Origin: Psilocybe azurescens
Taxonomy: Eukaryota; Basidiomycota; Agaricomycetes; Agaricales; Agrocybaceae
Direction: 5' to 3'
DNA: 31,696 bases
Assembly (NCBI GenBank): GCA_023853785.1
Contig: JAJIRX010000316.1
Span: forward strand, 1-31,696
Part shown: piece after piece, positions 30,793-31,696 of the stretch
Layout: the number at the start of each line of letters is the position of its first letter
Position numbering within the stretch: position 1 is the stretch's first letter
Translations under genes and position numbers: made by a program
The notes under the pieces: generated by a model
What the model saw: the letters and a program-made list of their open reading frames with translations, nothing else
What the model was told of the DNA's origin: nothing
The model's database searches: none

Positions 30793-31696
30793 TCACATTT
30801 CCATCTTCATACCATGCATCTGCCCCACGCCCATAGGCACGCCCCCACGAATTTGAGTCTGCGTATACTCAGACGCAGACGCAGTCGCAGGAGTAGGACG
30901 CGAGGGTTGCCAGACGCCGGATAGGATTCCCAGTCTAGCTCCAGATCGAGATCGATGTTCTGATTCTCCCCGTCGGGATCGTCGGTCCCATTCGCATCGC
31001 ATTGGCACTCGCACTCGCACTCGCACGAAGAGCAAGAGTAAGAGCGCGCGTGCGCGCCTCAACTCGCGCTGCATGCGCACGTACATCTGCCGATCGCGGA
31101 CGGGCTGTTCCTGTTCCCGCTCGCGCTCGCGCTGCCTCTGCGCCTCCTCGAGTGCGTCGACCTCGACGCCCGCCGGTGGCAATGCGGGTGCGGATACCGG
31201 TGTTAGTGCCGGCTGTTGCGTCGATGCTGCCGCCGCCGCCGCTCTATCTCGTTGGTCTTGTTGGTCGTGTTGATGCTGCTGCTCACGCAGTGCATGAAGG
31301 GCGTGTATGCGGATTTGTGCTCCGGCTGCGGCTGCGGCTCCACTCCCAATTCATGTGCAGTCGTATACATCCGCCTCTCGGCCCCAGCCCCAGCCCCAGC
31401 CCCATGTGAGTGGTTCTCGCTCCCGCTCATGCTCCAAGAAGTTCCTCCGCCATGCCGTCCACGCACCCAGCGCATGCTCCTCGTCCGCAGGCACATTCGC
31501 AACAAAAGCGCCTGCATCCCGGTCTAGCCTTTGCATCTCCTGCCTCTCGCGATCGCCTAGTACGCGCTCGTAGTCTCTTTCAGTTTGGGCATCCATTCTC
31601 TGCATTTCTGGGCTCTCGAGGGCGTCTATCCGCGCCTGTCCGCATCCGTTGCCATCGCAATCTCCCGCCTCTGCAGCTGCAGTGGCTGCTCGTTCC
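30793..31696 (-). CDS. 3' part of a low-complexity Arg/Glu/Gln-rich protein gene, frame not continuous
   Basis: GC-rich coding-like sequence that enters from the right edge on the minus strand and ends at TGA 30,793-30,795 with MGVGQMHGMKMEM. The first block (31,696 to about 31,420) reads QRMDAQTERDYERVLGDRER, AGAFVANVPADEEHALGAWT and AWRRNFLEHEREREPLT. Later blocks in other frames read HELGVEPQPQPEHKSAYTPF, an Ala/Gln-rich tract, AGVEVDALEEAQRQRERERE and a SEYTQTQIRGGVP tail. An acidic block GENQNIDLDLELDWESYPAS lies in a third frame near 30,940. The frame changes sit at simple repeats such as (GGGGCT)n near 31,390-31,410 and CGAGTG repeats near 31,010, so they may be introns, true indels or sequencing errors. 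A charged coiled coil is likely for the Glu/Arg/Gln run. I do not recognise the family. Confidence 0.5.

Overview
The window looks like a transposon-rich stretch of a basidiomycete genome, most likely an agaricomycete. The reasons are short introns (about 50-70 nt) with GTRNGT donors and CTRAC-like branch sites, chromodomain Ty3/gypsy elements, a Tad1-type LINE tail, a multi-exon cytochrome P450 relic, and three P-loop GTPase genes of the kind that is expanded in mushroom-forming fungi. No bacterial operon, rRNA, CRISPR array or phage module was seen.

Region 1 (1-12,916) is a nested pair of Ty3/gypsy chromoviruses. Element A lies on the minus strand from 1 to 2837 (RT, protease, gag, 5' LTR). 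Element B supplies protease and RT on the plus strand from 2838, and gag plus 5' LTR on the minus strand from 11,370 to about 12,916. A 3' LTR of family A sits at 10,956-11,369. The two A LTRs are flanked by the same 5-bp target (GAATG/CATTC), and B gag continues in frame into B protease across that target. A therefore inserted into B, and a later inversion left two chimeric elements. A 1.9-kb hAT-like element with an 8-bp duplication interrupts the RNase H end of pol. The retroelements carry stops mostly of CGA-to-TGA type and damaged RT catalytic motifs.

Region 2 (12,917-14,275) holds transposon debris, including a relative of the hAT-like element.

Region 3 (14,582-19,619, minus) is a GTPase gene whose 5' exons fit together in phase. 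Its body is split by about 2.85 kb of a 69-bp tandem repeat. Every unit has the layout of a fungal intron plus one highly variable triplet. This is the most unusual structure in the window.

Region 4 (21,294-28,205) starts with a 5'-truncated LINE flanked by a 7-bp duplication. It is followed by two GTPase paralogs of a second subfamily in divergent orientation (22,298-24,289 minus; 26,232-28,205 plus), with different lesions in each copy.

Region 5 (28,360-31,696) holds a cytochrome P450 pseudogene, about 1.1 kb without a recognised gene, and the 3' part of a low-complexity gene on the minus strand that runs off the right edge.

No metabolic pathway joins these genes. The locus reads as an accessory region shaped by transposition, nested insertion, inversion, gene duplication and decay.
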